From Daphnia carinata (taxonomy: Eukaryota; Arthropoda; Branchiopoda; Diplostraca; Daphniidae): a stretch of DNA of 64,000 nt. The stretch's first letter is position 1; each line of letters begins with the position of its first letter. Below the pieces are notes generated by a model, which saw only the letters and a program-made list of their open reading frames with translations, ran no database searches and was not told the DNA's origin. A program made the translations under genes and the position numbers. Shown here in pieces: positions 11,215-24,700 of the stretch. The DNA lies in contig NC_081333.1 of the NCBI RefSeq assembly GCF_022539665.2, positions 1,116,001-1,180,000 of the forward strand, given 5' to 3'.

Positions 11215-14200
11215 TGACATAAACACACTCACACACTCACACACACTGTTATCCACCGAGCCAGTCGGGCCGGGGTTTGTTCCTTTTCGTGATGATTGCT
11301 CTGTGTGTGCGCCTCCCTTCTCTGTCTATGGCGGCCTGATGGAGGCGCACTGGGCTCACGCAACCCACCCCGCCCTATGCTTTCAAAAACGAAGAGGGGG
11401 AGAGAGAGAGAGAGAGAAGCCTACGGTATCGACCGTGCCACCCAACAATTCCCAATGTATTTAGTACACGCGAATTGAAATCAACAGAAAAATGACGAAT
11501 GGTTTGAATGTTTATCGCAATTTAAATTAAAATTATTAACGTGAAAAATGTTTTTCTTTTTTTTACTTTTTTTTTTTTTTTGTGCGGAATTTCGTGTCGT
11601 CAGAAGTGGACGGTGTTAACGGTAATTCCCGATAATGGTGAGTCACACCTCACGATGGCCAATTTCGAGAAGAAAAACGGCCATTATTTGGTAACCTGTG
11701 AGTGTGCAATGACGAAACATTGGCGAAATGGGGTGGAGACGGAATGGGCAAATAAGCTTGCGGTCGTGCATGCATTTCGTGAAGCGGATAGCGATTGGTC
11801 GGCGAACGATAGGGGAGTTCACGTGACGCAAAAATTCTTGCCCGCCTCCCGGCTCATGCGATTGGTCGGGACCAAACCATAACCCCTATATATATATATA
11901 TACATACGCCGCTGGTTGTTATTTTTTAAACCCTACTTTTTCTTTTGTTTCTTTTAACAAATAAAATAAATTCCAATGTTGAAACATCGGTGCTCTATTT
12001 ACACGACAGCATTTTTATTTTTATCATTTCTTTCTTCTCCTGCTTTTACTAATAAGACAATCACTAGATGTATGATGACGTCATAGGCTAATCAATACCG
12101 TCTCTTCCCCCCTCTTCTATGGCGACAATTCACGTAACGAACGTGGGAAATCGATCACATCTAAAGGAGTTGTTGATAACAACACCTCGAGTTCATTTTC
12201 GATGGAGGTATTCCTCACCCCTACGCAACACGTTTGTTTCTGATGTATTCACCTATTTGATGTGTAATAATCATTCATTAAAGATTCATTGTTTGATTGT
12301 TATCTATTGAAATATGTGTAAAACTTGAAAAAAAAAAACGGATTAACATGAAAATAAAACGTACGGGATCAAAGCAAAGAAAGAAAACTAAGGCACGCGC
12401 CTAACCTGTTTTTAATAATTTGCCTTTGATGATGCCAACGGGCTGAAATCATTTCAAAAAGCAGGGGAGAAAAAAAAACAAAGCGATTTCTTTTCATTTG
12501 AAACTCTAACGTGATACCCGGGGTACGTTAGTAGTTTGAACAATGATCCTTCGTACCACCCAGATCGACCCCCACCCTTTTATATTTTTCCATGTTTCTA
12601 TTTTTGAATAGCAAAGTATAAAAAAAAAAAATGAAAGCATTTCGCTGGGGCTGGTTTGTTTTGTAACCCTCTGTGCTGCGATCATTATTCCTCTTTTTAG
12701 CAGATCCTTTGCTATAGAAAAAGACGAAAGGGTATGACGTAATCCCGATTAGCTAATGTACCGTATCTAAATTTGGTCGAGCCTGAAAAACACGGCTATT
12801 CTCTTGTTTGATTCAATACTATTGGCCTCTTTTCATAATAATCTCGTGTGTGAAAACGCAACGTCCCTAAAATGGTTAGTTGAAATGATTGTGACACATC
12901 TGGCAATAACCAAACGACAGTTACGTCTCATTTTCGAATTACAATCAAACATCTTAAATGTCGTCTTACTTTAAAACGAATGTTTCAAAATGGTTGAAAA
13001 AAATGAATTCTTTGGTTTGGTCCATGACACATCAATGATTCGCGTAACACAGGCACTGAGGAATTTCGAAAGTTTAGTCATCAACGGAAGTGTGAAAAAA
13101 TTCCGATTTTGCCTACGACAAAATGGCGTCAACGAAATTCTGATACGATGAGTCGACGGCGGTTTGATCATCCGTTCAAGCAAAAACGATTTTGAAATAT
13201 TACGGGTTATTCAATGAATTTAAACAAACTGGTGGGGGCAAATGAGAAGAAAAAAGAGAGGTGGTAGAAAGTGACATCTTGGAACAATCTCTTCATCGTG
13301 GAGAGATAGTCGAAGAATTCTACTGGGCGGTGATTTGACCAAATATGGTCACGAACGGCAGCAGCCCCAAAAAAAAAAATTTCTTAGCGGGGCTGACCCC
13401 AAAGAGGAATGTTCCATCCATCCACATACGGCTCTTTAACGAGATTCCATTGCCCATTTTTTTTTAACTAGAGCTTCTTCTTTTTCTTTACAAAATGAAT
13501 TTTGTTTCTTTTTTTTTTTTTTTTTTTTGTTGAAAAAAAGGAACAAAAATCGAATTTCTCGAGTCATTCTTGGTAGATAAGGAGAGCGTGTGAACTCGCG
13601 TGCACCACGCACTATGAAAACAAAATGGCGGACGGTTCGATACATTTTGTTTTTTTCGAGGGGGGGGGGAGATTCACATTTTAGCCAGTCAACCGAATAC
13701 TATTTCATTAAATGGGATCTGTTTGATATGGTAACGACATATATTCTGCGTGTGTATCGCATATACCGGTCGTCAATTGATTGATTACGCAATGCGAATG
13801 GTTTTTACAGATAGGCGAAATGTCAACGCTGCGATGTACAATGGCTGAAAACGGGAGTGATACTAATCAGAATACTTTTTGCCGCTCAATCGAAATTGAA
13901 AACCTACACACACACACACACACAAAACGTGTGTGTATGTGTCTTATCTGGTGAAATAATGTGGCGTGTGTGGAACATGGAAATGCTTTTATCAAAAAGT
14001 TTCTTTCTCGAAGTCTACATGAACCGGCTTTGGTACCACACACAAGGATTTCTAAATGGTCATGTAATCAATGACGTTGGAGAACATTGACGTCATTGAT
14101 CTGTCACGCCTAAGTGTAAAATTTGTTCTCACAAAATTATTAAATACAACTATTTCGCATTTATCTGAATGGGGAAGAAAAAAATAAACTTTTTTTGGGG

Positions 14201-15788
14201 AAAAAAAAGATGCTACGGAGGGAGCCATTTTCTCTCTCTCCCTAGATTTCTACCCTAAAGACGAAAAAAATGCTTGAGGCTATAACGGCCATCCACCGCC
14301 AAGATACCTCCACCGCTTCCTCTTCGCCCCCACTTCCAAAAAAAGAGTCAAAAAATGTTGTTTTCTTTTTCTTTTTACCCTGAGAACGAGGAGAAAACAC
14401 ACACAAAACAAATCTAATTCCCGCCATTGGCCTTGAATATTTGTGGGTTTTTTTTTTTTTGGTTGAACAAAAACCGAAAATGGTAAAGAAAGAAACGAAT
14501 TTTCCATTCAAAAGAGAAACAAATAACGAAAGAAAAAAATTGAATTGAAAACTCACGTTAAACGAGGGGGTCGATTTAATCCACAAATTCCGGTTCGGAA
14601 CTCATCACTGTTGTGGAAAAAACAACAACAAACAAACAACAAAATTTGTGTTGATGAATCTGAGAAATTCACGTCGACGATGGCGCGCTCACTACACGAC
14701 GAAATGCGCGGAACTTATCCGACAGTCGGAGGTACACTGCCGGTTGGCTAGGGCTATGATAGATTCTATAGGCCATGCAACTCGGCCGTACATACACTAG
14801 GCCTACAAACAGGATGGATCCCTGCTGTATGGGGAAGAGAGGGCTTCCATTTTTCCCACTGGGGCGGTCTTGTACGGCAAAAAAAATATATTTCTATTTA
14901 GAGAGAGAGAGAAAAGGAAGAGGGGGAGAGAAAAGGGGAGGGCATTCTCCACAGCTGCTGGGGTGCATAGGCCTGGGTCCCCTAAAAAAAAAAAGGCCTA
15001 AGGGGCTCATCCTCTTCCCCTTGCCCTTGGATTTATCGAATTCTCTTCTTTTGCCCTACTTTCATCAAGAATTTCCCCCTCTTCTCCTTGTTCGTCAGTT
15101 TTTGAGTTGTTCTCACTTCATTCATGGAACTCTCTGCTGTTTCTCTTGTCGACCGGGATCGAATTCTATGGTTCTGTTTCTTCATTCATCCTCCATGTTT
15201 TTTTTTTCGTTGTGCACCAAAGATACGTAGAAAACCAAGCGTTCAGAATCGTGATATTCGAGTCGAAACGGAACTCAACAGAACAACCCACTTATCACTC
15301 TGTTAACAGTCCTGTTTTTGAATAAACATTCTCTTACGTTCTCACTGTTTAAACAACGCGCCTTCCTTCTACTACTCTGTTATATATATATATATATATA
15401 TTTTTATCTCTCTAGCTTCTTTTTGACTCGACAGAGCTCGTTTGCTGAGGCTGGCTGACCTTTATCGGTTTTCCACAACCAACACACCAAAAAGTGGCAT
15501 ACGAGATTATGGCTTACCACCAACGGAGCAGCTTATTCATTTCACTCAAAATGAAAACTGTTGTTGACTTTTGCCGAATGTTTATACGAATGATAGCGTG
15601 CACGTAACTTGCTCAAAACGGTCACCATTTTATCCATTCGCGTTAAGTCTTTTTTGCCGATAGGTTGCAGCACTAGGGTAGTAATTTCTCAATAATTTCT
15701 ACGCTAGATGGCAGTTCCACACTGTCAACATAAACACGAATTTATTTTATGCTAATTTGACTTCCCAAGGGATTTCTTTTCAGAAATT
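10888..15788. other. Intergenic region between divergent Imp and RAB3GAP1
   Basis: The two start codons face away from each other across 4.9 kb, so this stretch should hold both promoters and the Imp 5' UTR exon or exons. Visible features are GA repeats (11182-11209, 11402-11416), AT repeats (about 11887 and 15381-15401), a CA repeat near 13909, long T runs near 11568 and 13509, a CRE-containing inverted repeat (14067-14100) and a CTCF-like core CGCTAGATGGCAG at 15702. A 113-codon frame at 11541-11882, followed by AATAAA near 11960, is discussed as a finding but not called as a gene. Confidence 0.7.
14067..14100. promoter_or_regulatory. Inverted repeat with CRE (TGACGTCA) core
   Basis: ATCAATGACGT at 14067-14077 is repeated as its exact reverse complement ACGTCATTGAT at 14090-14100, with 12 bases between. 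The right arm completes a full TGACGTCA palindrome, the consensus for CREB/ATF-type bZIP factors. It lies in the Imp/RAB3GAP1 divergent interval. The symmetry is seen; the role as an enhancer or promoter element is inferred. Confidence 0.4.
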
Positions 15789-18700
15789 ATGGCTGATCAA
15801 GAGGTAAGTTTTAGCTTGTTTTAAATATGTCTCTTTTCACTCTCGTCATGTATAACCGGTCTCCTAGAACAAAATTAGTTTCCCCTTTGGCACGTGCACT
15901 TTCGGATCAATCCACGGATTCGAATTAATTGTCAATCAATCAAGGACATAATTCTACTCTGAAATTTTACCGATTATCTGAGAACTTGGTACATTTAAAG
16001 ACCATTTTATAGTGTCCTTCAAGATTGCGTTTCCAGCATTTTCGTTTTGTCAAAAACTGACCTTGAACTGGATGCTCCACCATTAACAACATTTTAATAA
16101 ATCATGAATCAAATTTATTCAGGATGAGGAAGTCTTCGAGATTGTGGATTTCACATCGGCATCTGAATGGGAGGTGTTCATTTCAAGGCTGGAAGAAATT
16201 CTGCTCTCCTGGCAACTTTCTTTGAAAGACAAAGAGGAAGCCATCACCTCATTTGTAGATCTAAATGGAAATTGGAAATCCTCATCTGAAGACATCTGCT
16301 TTGCTGGTATAGTTAGATTACAAATCAAAAATTCTTTCTTCATTCTAATAGTTCACATGTATTTCAGGACATCCTTTCATATTAACACACCACTGGGTAG
16401 AACAGCCTACTGTAAACAATGATACAAATAAAATTGAGTTACCTGCAGAAAAGAAAGGCTGCCAAGTGTCTGCATCTTTAATGGATAATCGTCATGATTT
16501 TCCTTTCAACTGTCTTCCTCTTGCCAAGTACTATGGCCTTAGTGATTTTGTAGTTATTACACCGGCTGGCAATGAAATGTTGTCTTCAGAGGATCGAATC
16601 AACCTTCTTTTAAGTTCCATTACAATTGCAGTTGGCAACATTCAAAGGTACCATTAAATTTCGCATGAAAATTTTTTTACCAATCTAATAAAACATTTTT
16701 CGTGTTCTGACCTTAACCAAAAAGCCGGGCTCCAGTGTTTATTCAGATACATTCCAAATCACAGCAGCTGTATCAAGGCATATTTGAATGTAAAAATCTC
16801 CGTACGGATTTTCAAATGGTACTCCTCAAACGTATCCCACCAACTTGTAAATACCTGTCAGGTAGGAACATTTTCCTTCATTTAATCTCTCTTTTTTTTT
16901 TGTAATAATTATATTTTACATCAATGGTACTGTAGGATTAACTGAACTTTTCAAGGACAAAATTGGAAGTACTCCAGTCGACCCAGTAGACTTATCAGTC
17001 TGTTGGACTTATAGTTTATCTGATATCCGAAATGGTGGATGGGAAAAGTGGCCTCAGCCACCACCAGATTTTGAATCAATGGGAGGAGTGGTAGGGAATG
17101 CTCCGCTTGGCCAGCTTGGATTTGGCGCTATCAAGGATCCCATAAAGTATGTTAGTTGGCAGCTATCCTAAACCATTGATTACCAATTGTTGATGTTGTA
17201 GAGAAATCAGGGTATCTGCAGTCTGGACCGGTTTAAACGAAGATGTGGTGGTTGACAGCGAAGTGTACAGTGACCTAGATCCTGTACAGGCGCCCTTGTG
17301 GATAGCTCGTCTTGTGTTGAACGAACAAGTACCGTCGCTGCTAATTAAGAGTCTTTGTTCTTTCTTGGATTTATGCAAATCGCGCGAGTCTATCGAGCAA
17401 CTACTCGGCAAAAACTACACCGTTTTGCAAAGTCCCGGCAAGTGACACTATCAAAGCAACACCAATTCAGCTTGCCCGTTTACGCTTTTCTTTGTACAGA
17501 TAGTCCCGAGTACGAACGGGCTCTTGGAGCCCTCACAAAGGAAAGAAAAGGTTATGGATTGCTGTCGTCCAATAGGTTGCCATTTGGTAGCAAAAAAGCT
17601 CAAACTGGTGGACCCATTCCTGAAACTATGATGGTGAATCTTCTCAACTACTTGTTTCCAGACGCCGAAGGAGATTTAGAGGTATTCACCTTGAGGCTAC
17701 CAATTCTTGTAGATAACAGTTTTTAACGTTATTTTTATTTTTCAAAAAATCAAAACAAACAAACAATATAATGCAACAGAGTCAAACACATCCTTATCCT
17801 GAACAGTTTCAGACCGATTGTTCCGCATCAATAGACAGTACGTGGAAGGTATGAAAAATTTTAAACGAACTTGGATGGAAGATGGGACCTGATTAGTCAT
17901 ATGATTGAACGATAAAAGGAATGCTTCTCGGCCTTCAAGACATCACCAGTAGACAGCTTAGTGTGGCGGTTAGCCACAGCCGTCGTCTACACTATGACGC
18001 ACCTCAATGGGATAGAGGGCGTGGCCCACTTGTGGCACGAGATCGTGCTAGAACTGCGATTCCGCTGGGAAAACGGCTACGCTATTCCGGGGTAAGTCCA
18101 CATTTAATTAAAAAATAACATACAAAACGGGTCGCGTATCGATAAAGATGACCAAAGAAACGAAACAAAAAGGAAACGAAACAAATGAAAGTAAGGCATG
18201 TTGAAGCGCTCGACTTAATTTTTCGCCTTCTACCTGTGTGAAAAAACGTGCGCCGTGGACAACAGCGGTTAATGAGCAAAGGGAAAACCACACTTCATTT
18301 TTCAGAGACGAACCAAATCATTGCGCATGGTGTTGTGAGCCATGTATATATCCATATCATGATCGGTCCAGTTTTCCGTTTCGCCGGAACGGACGGATGA
18401 TCCGGGTCGCATCCGATGACTGTTGTGTCGTTGTTGCTGAGAATTCATGGCGGGCATGGGCTGATGTGGTCGTCTTCCGGCTAATAATCCACTTGTGCTG
18501 CTGCTTCCTCCCGGTTCACGATCCGTTTCCCAGCTGCTTTCATCTCCAGTTGTTTGCTGTTGTTGATGTTGTTGGTCCGACGAATCTTGTTGTTGTTGAA
18601 GATGAGCCGCCCGACGACGAAGTTGTTCTGAACGCCTACTCGAGTATTGGCTTCCCGCTCTGGTAGATGCCCGACTTGCTCGGGACGCCCGTCCATTCAC

Positions 18701-21700
18701 AGCCGCCGCTGCCGCCAGTTCGCTCATCCGTAGATCCGCCAATGAATGGTGTGATGCCCGGAGATCTAATTTGTTGATTAGCGTATTGTTATTGGTTTAT
18801 TTATCTATCTATCTATCTAGTTTTCGCAGTTTTTTTAAGTGTCTAATGTCCGTCGCGTTTTGGTCACGAAGCCGTCAAGGGGAGGGGGGGGGGGGGATTG
18901 CAAGTGGTTTTGTATGTTAACATCCTTTCATATGTACACCCATCGAGTCCAAATGGTTGGTTGGTCAATTAAGCATGGAAAAGATTAAGAGATAAATAGG
19001 AAAAGAAATTAAGCTTGAGTTGACGAAAGGGTTTCCGTGGAAGAGGCGGGCAAAGATTCGGATGGTATGAGGGTCGTAGTGCTAGTTGTTAGAATTTCGT
19101 TTGTCGCATCCGTTTGGCCGGTCGGAAGTGTGACATTGCCAGATTTGACGTTCGGGTGTTTGCCCTTGCTGTGGTGTCTTTTGTTTTGTCCGTTTTGGTT
19201 CGTCATTTTGGTACTTTTGCCACTACATCCCGTTCCGTTTCTACCTGCTCTCGAGAGTCCCATTCCGGATAGGGTAGGCAGTCCAGCCATGGCGTTCATA
19301 CTGCCGCCCATGCCGGCCATACCGAGAGGGCCCAATCCCATTCCGTGAAGTCCGCTCAAATGGTGACCCATCGCACCGCCCATTCCGTGATGGAGACCCG
19401 GCGGAAGGTACGAAGGGCCTCGTCCGGACAATGCCGAAACACTTCGTTGCGTTGGGCCGTCGATCAGCGATCTCGAACGAAGCAAATTCACGCCGCCGTT
19501 ACCCGATTTGTTCACCGAGTAACCAGACACGTGTGAACGTGCGTCATCGGCGATGAACCCACCGTTGACCGAGCCCATCACCGATCCTAGAGTGAAATTA
19601 GCTAAAAGTTAGGTTTTTAAAGGGGATGCTTGATGTTGGATGGAGGTCCATTACCGGGTCGGTCGCTGTGGTACATCCTGGCCCTGGGTATACTTCGCGA
19701 ACTGTACATGGACAGTTGGTCCCAGTCTTTGCCATTTCCGCCCAATTGCCCCATGCCCATTGAGCCCATACTGGCCAGGGGGGATTGAACTTGCGAGCCG
19801 GCCAAAGATGTAGCCGTGGTGCTGATTCCATTATGATGCGCTCCGTTGGCGCCGGCCGCCAGCACATTGTTGAGTCGTAATTTTTCACTTTTGAGCGATC
19901 GTTTGCGATTGCAGCAAATGAAAATGACGACGGCCACGACAACTGTTCCGCAAATGGCAGCGCTGGCCGCGATGATGATTTTGTCCATGTGCGAAGCTGC
20001 TTGCGGTTCAGTCCGGATTTCGCGGCATTGAGGGAACGGTACAGTTTCCGGTGTTACGTTGCTTTCTTCCAGCGAAACGACGCATACCACCAAACTCTCC
20101 TGCGTTACATTTTTTTTTTTTTTTTAAATCGAATTTGATATGGGAAAACAAAAAAAAAAAAAATTTTTACCTGAGCGGGAACATTTTTTATTTTGAATTC
20201 ACGTTCAGAAGGATCAAGAGGGGGTCCGGGCTGGAAACTAGTGTCGCCAAAGAGACGGTAGACAACCCGAAATCCGAGAATATTGCTGGTTTCCGAGTCC
20301 CATTGGATGACGACGGAAGTATCTTGACGATAGGCATCTTTGACGATGACCTCGCGCTCTGAAGCGACAGATGACGCGATACCGTCCAGGTGGTTGCCTG
20401 GCGCGTGCACGTCACCTGCGTAATTGTTGCTGTTTCCAGTGATCAAATTAGGCCTTCCACCTGGACCGTAAGGTCTGGTTCGCGATGCCCCGACTCCGCC
20501 TCGCACGAGCTTGTTTGAATTCGTGGAAGATGTCGCTGGTCTCGTATGAGAACTCCTTGCATTTTTCCAATCAGAAATGTTTTGAGTTTGGTTCGTTTTC
20601 ATTGGGGCATAATTATATGGGTCCTACCTGTGAGACGGAGACGGTGACGTAAATCGCGCGGGTGGCCCACCTTCCGTAGTTGGGCGGGAGAGCGACGACT
20701 GCGGTTGCACCTGTTGCCGACGAGGAGGCGCTTGTGTGGGCGGCGGGGGCGGTGATGCAAGAACTTTATCCTCATCTTCTTGGTCTGCTTCATCGACGAC
20801 ACGATTTGTGGTAGTTCGATCAGTGCTAGTACTGCGAACGCCGACAGTTGCGACAATGGTGGTCGATGGAGGTACCATTGGTGTGAAAATATCCTGTTTG
20901 GTCACGTCTTCCGGACATGTCAGCTCTTTAAAGACAACAATATTTTTTGATATATCCTGTTGATATATTTATTTTTTCTAACGTACCGTCGGGTCCGAGT
21001 TGATAGAAACTACGAGAGCGGAAATCAGGAGGACTTCCGCAAAACTGCGGACTGCGTTCACGGCTAGTCACTTGCAAATCAGTGTCGCGAATCCACTCGG
21101 CTACCCAGCGAAGTCGACAATCGCATTCGAGGAATCTTCCGCCAAGACTCAGACCGCGCAACGTGCCATTCAAATGTGCGAACGCTTGACGTGGTAGCGT
21201 AGCTAATGGGTTGCCGTCGAGTGCCAGTAGGGTGAGCAGCGAAGACGGAGAGAAAGCGTCGTCTGGTAGAACGTTCATCAAGTTAAATCCCACGTCAAGC
21301 ACCTGTTAGCGATGCAAAAAAGCAGAACGTTTGAAAGAAAACAATTATTTCAATGACATAGCTGTTAATACGATTTGGGACTGTTGAAGAGATAACTCTG
21401 AACCAGCAGCCATTTTTATTTTTTGAATGCGCCAACCGCCTTTTCTTTCCATCTGTCGTTGGCTCTTCTTTCTCGATTTTTGTTTCTTTTTTTTTTTTTT
21501 TTTTTTTGTCTATTTGCTTTTCCTGTTCACGCTAAAATACGCTCGACAAAATACTAGTCTGTGTTGCGTTTCGAGTTTTTTTTTTTTTTTAAAGAATATT
21601 TTTACGAACAATTTGGCCAAGATTCCAGCTCACGCGCTCATCGACCGTCGCGCATAACCATCCGTAACGATTCCCCCCCTTTTTTTCCATTTGCCAACAG

Positions 21701-24700
21701 CAGCACAGAAACTACAATCATAAATCAAATGAGAACCGATGCCTCTAGCCCTATCGTTGCAATAGAACAATTACGGATGTTATGGTGAAATCGGGGACAG
21801 AAAAACTAAAAATGAGGGGAAGAAAATTGTCCTTTTGAAATTTTGAATGGTGACCTCAAATGTTGGATGGTCGAATTCGAAAAGAAAATTGGGAAAGCCC
21901 TCCCGCTGTTTTTTTTTTTTGTTTTGTTTTTTTTTTAACGTCCGACTTTGGGGTATTTTTGCCTTTGGTAAAATTGATAAGCTTTTAATGTAATAAAAAA
22001 AAGGATATTTGCGTTTTGTTTTTTTCGCAATGCGACGTAAAAAAAATGAGGTCGTTCGCCCAACGGTTGCAGATGCCAAGCGTTTGATAAATCGCAAACT
22101 TGAAATGAGTTGTTTTAGGTAACAGAACCCATTATCTAATTCTGAGCTACCTGGGCTTATTTAAACCGCAGGCATGTTGATTGACTTGAATTGTTTAGAT
22201 TTCTTTAAAGAAACCAAAACCTGATTTGTAGTCATTTGCTTACTCTGAGTTGCGTGAGAGGAGCCAGTCCTTGCGATGGGAATTCGGTGATGAGATTGTT
22301 CAACAGACTCAGCGAGCTGAGGGTATCGTTGACTCCGAGGAATGCGTCCGGTTCGATGGTCGAAAGCGAATTGCGTTCCATATTCAGGGCTGTCAAAGAG
22401 TCCAGGGTACGGAAGAGACCGCCACCGAGACTGCGAATACCGTTCTGAGCCAGGTCGAGGAAAGCTAAAGCGCTGAGAGGACGAACGGCTTCGGCGGGCA
22501 CTTCACGTTGTCGCGTCCCTTTCAGATTCAAATTTTTGAGCGTCCTCTCCAGTCCACGAAACGAGTGCGCCGAGAGTGTCATATTGCCGTTGTCCGCCAG
22601 TTTGAGCGTGTTCAGTTTAAGCGAAGCGAAGGCGTCGTCGGACAAATGGCTTATCCGATTGCCGGACAGGTCGAGCAGAGCCAAAGCTTTGAGAGGTCGA
22701 AGGGCTTCGGTTGGCACAGCCGTCAGAAGGTTGTCTTGCAAATTGAGATTTTTCAGCGTCGTCTCCTGGCCAAGGAAAGCGCGCGGTTGGATGTTGCGGA
22801 TGTGACAGCGCGACATCTGAACATTGTGGACGGTCAGTAGACTTAAGAAATTGTCTCGCAGTTCCATGACGGTGCTATTGTGGACGTAGAACAGGTCGAT
22901 AGTCTGACTTTGAGCGTGTTCGTTCAACGCATCCATTAGAGTTGTGAAATTGACTTGGCCGCACTGCAGCGTGAGTTCTTGCGCCAAATTGTAGGAGCAC
23001 GCGCACGAGCCGTGCAGTCCTGGGACGTTGCGCGACCACGGGCATTGGGCCGTCACGCCGCCAGCCGCCATCCAGCATCCGATGGACAAGACGAGCAACC
23101 ACGTTTCCATCCCTTTTCCCATTCCGACCTGCGTAAGCTAAATAGAAAAGAAGAAAAAAAAGGGACGTTTAAGTTTTTTCGGTAATTTGAACAATTTCGA
23201 AACATCCAAACTCGTTTCGGCCCGTTGAGTCTAATCTATTCCATTGCTGGCAGCTCTGGAAATGGTGGAGCGGTCAGTGACTTTGTGATCCCCTCCAGCC
23301 GATACATCGCCTTACGTCTTTTGAAAGGATTTTTTCCTCTTTCTTTCTTTGGGAAATGAAAAACGACTTCGTACTAGATCAACCGACTCCAGGCGATCTG
23401 ACGTGCCAGAAGCAATGTAACTAGTGATTTCTTACAGTTCCGCCCATCTCACGTTTCCTCTTGAGGGATTCATCTTAATTTTTTATTTATTTTTTTTTTT
23501 TTTTTATCCCTTCCTTTTTTGTTGTTTTGTTAGATGTGTACGTCGTTAGGTACATCTAAACATACGGTTTCAATGCGTCGTAAGAATTCGGGAATTTAAA
23601 ACTGATGTATAGGCAATCGCAGCCATCGACAGCCCATTGAAATATGTCCAAGTTGGACGGTGAACAGGTTGCGCCAAAAACAGCTAAATCGTGAAGTCTT
23701 TGTTAACAGCGTGACTCGTTCGTCTATAAACTCTTCGGTGCAGAACTACAATCGTATACTTTTTGACCGAGGAAAATAAAATAAACGGGTGGTAATAGAA
23801 GGAGACCATATGTCGAATTGGAAACCTTCTGTTGTTGTACTAGCGCACGGGATCATCGAAGACTAAAGGGCAAAAGAAATAAAAAAAAAAATAAAATAAA
23901 ACGTGACATCAATTTACAGAGGAAGAGGCAATCCGTGAGAAGGTCGATGTACTGGCCATCTATTCCATTCCATTTAGATTTGCTTTTTGCGATTAAAACA
24001 GCTATGATACTTTCGAAAAAAGAAGGGAAGCCAGTAATCTTGACAATTTCGCATCGTATCTTGCACTATGTCGAGTGCACGCGGTATGTTTACTTAGTGC
24101 GCGACGGTGAATCAATGGAACGACAGACTTCACGGTACGTCCGCACGTCCACGCAGAATGTCGTCGCAACGGCTATAACGAAGCGGACGTGACCGCGCTT
24201 TCGATCAGCGATGCGTGCGACCCCGTTGGCCATCGCAGCGCATCTATCTTTTTCTTCCTCTGCCGCTCGCCTTGTTATTTGATCATTAATTACGCGTAAC
24301 CTTATTTTTTGTTCTGCGCAATCGCGACGTTCTGACGATGTGTCTTTTTTTTTCTTTTTCTTTTGGGAAAACCTTTTCCCATACAAATTAATCGCTTCAT
24401 TTCATTCCGGTGCGAAGGAATGCGGCCATCCATTGAAAAAAGTCATGCGTGACTATTGTGGCTTTGATTTGAGTACAATAGATTGAATGGAATCCTTTAT
24501 CTAAAAAAAAAACGTGCGATGCACTTTGAAATAAATAGCGAGCACCGATGTGTGTAAGAAAACAAATTAGAAGAAAAAGTAAAAATAATCAGCAGAAATC
24601 TTAAGCCTTTTTAATGGTGTGAAAGTCATTTGGATACAAGCCACCGAATTGCCGTGCGATCCGCATTGAAAATATATATATAAAAAAAAGGGCGTCATGA

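Noticed and set aside
17355-17445. RAB3GAP1 truncated by an in-frame stop (TGA at 17443)
   Set aside because: A 62-bp GC-AG intron removes the stop and restores a conserved in-frame junction.
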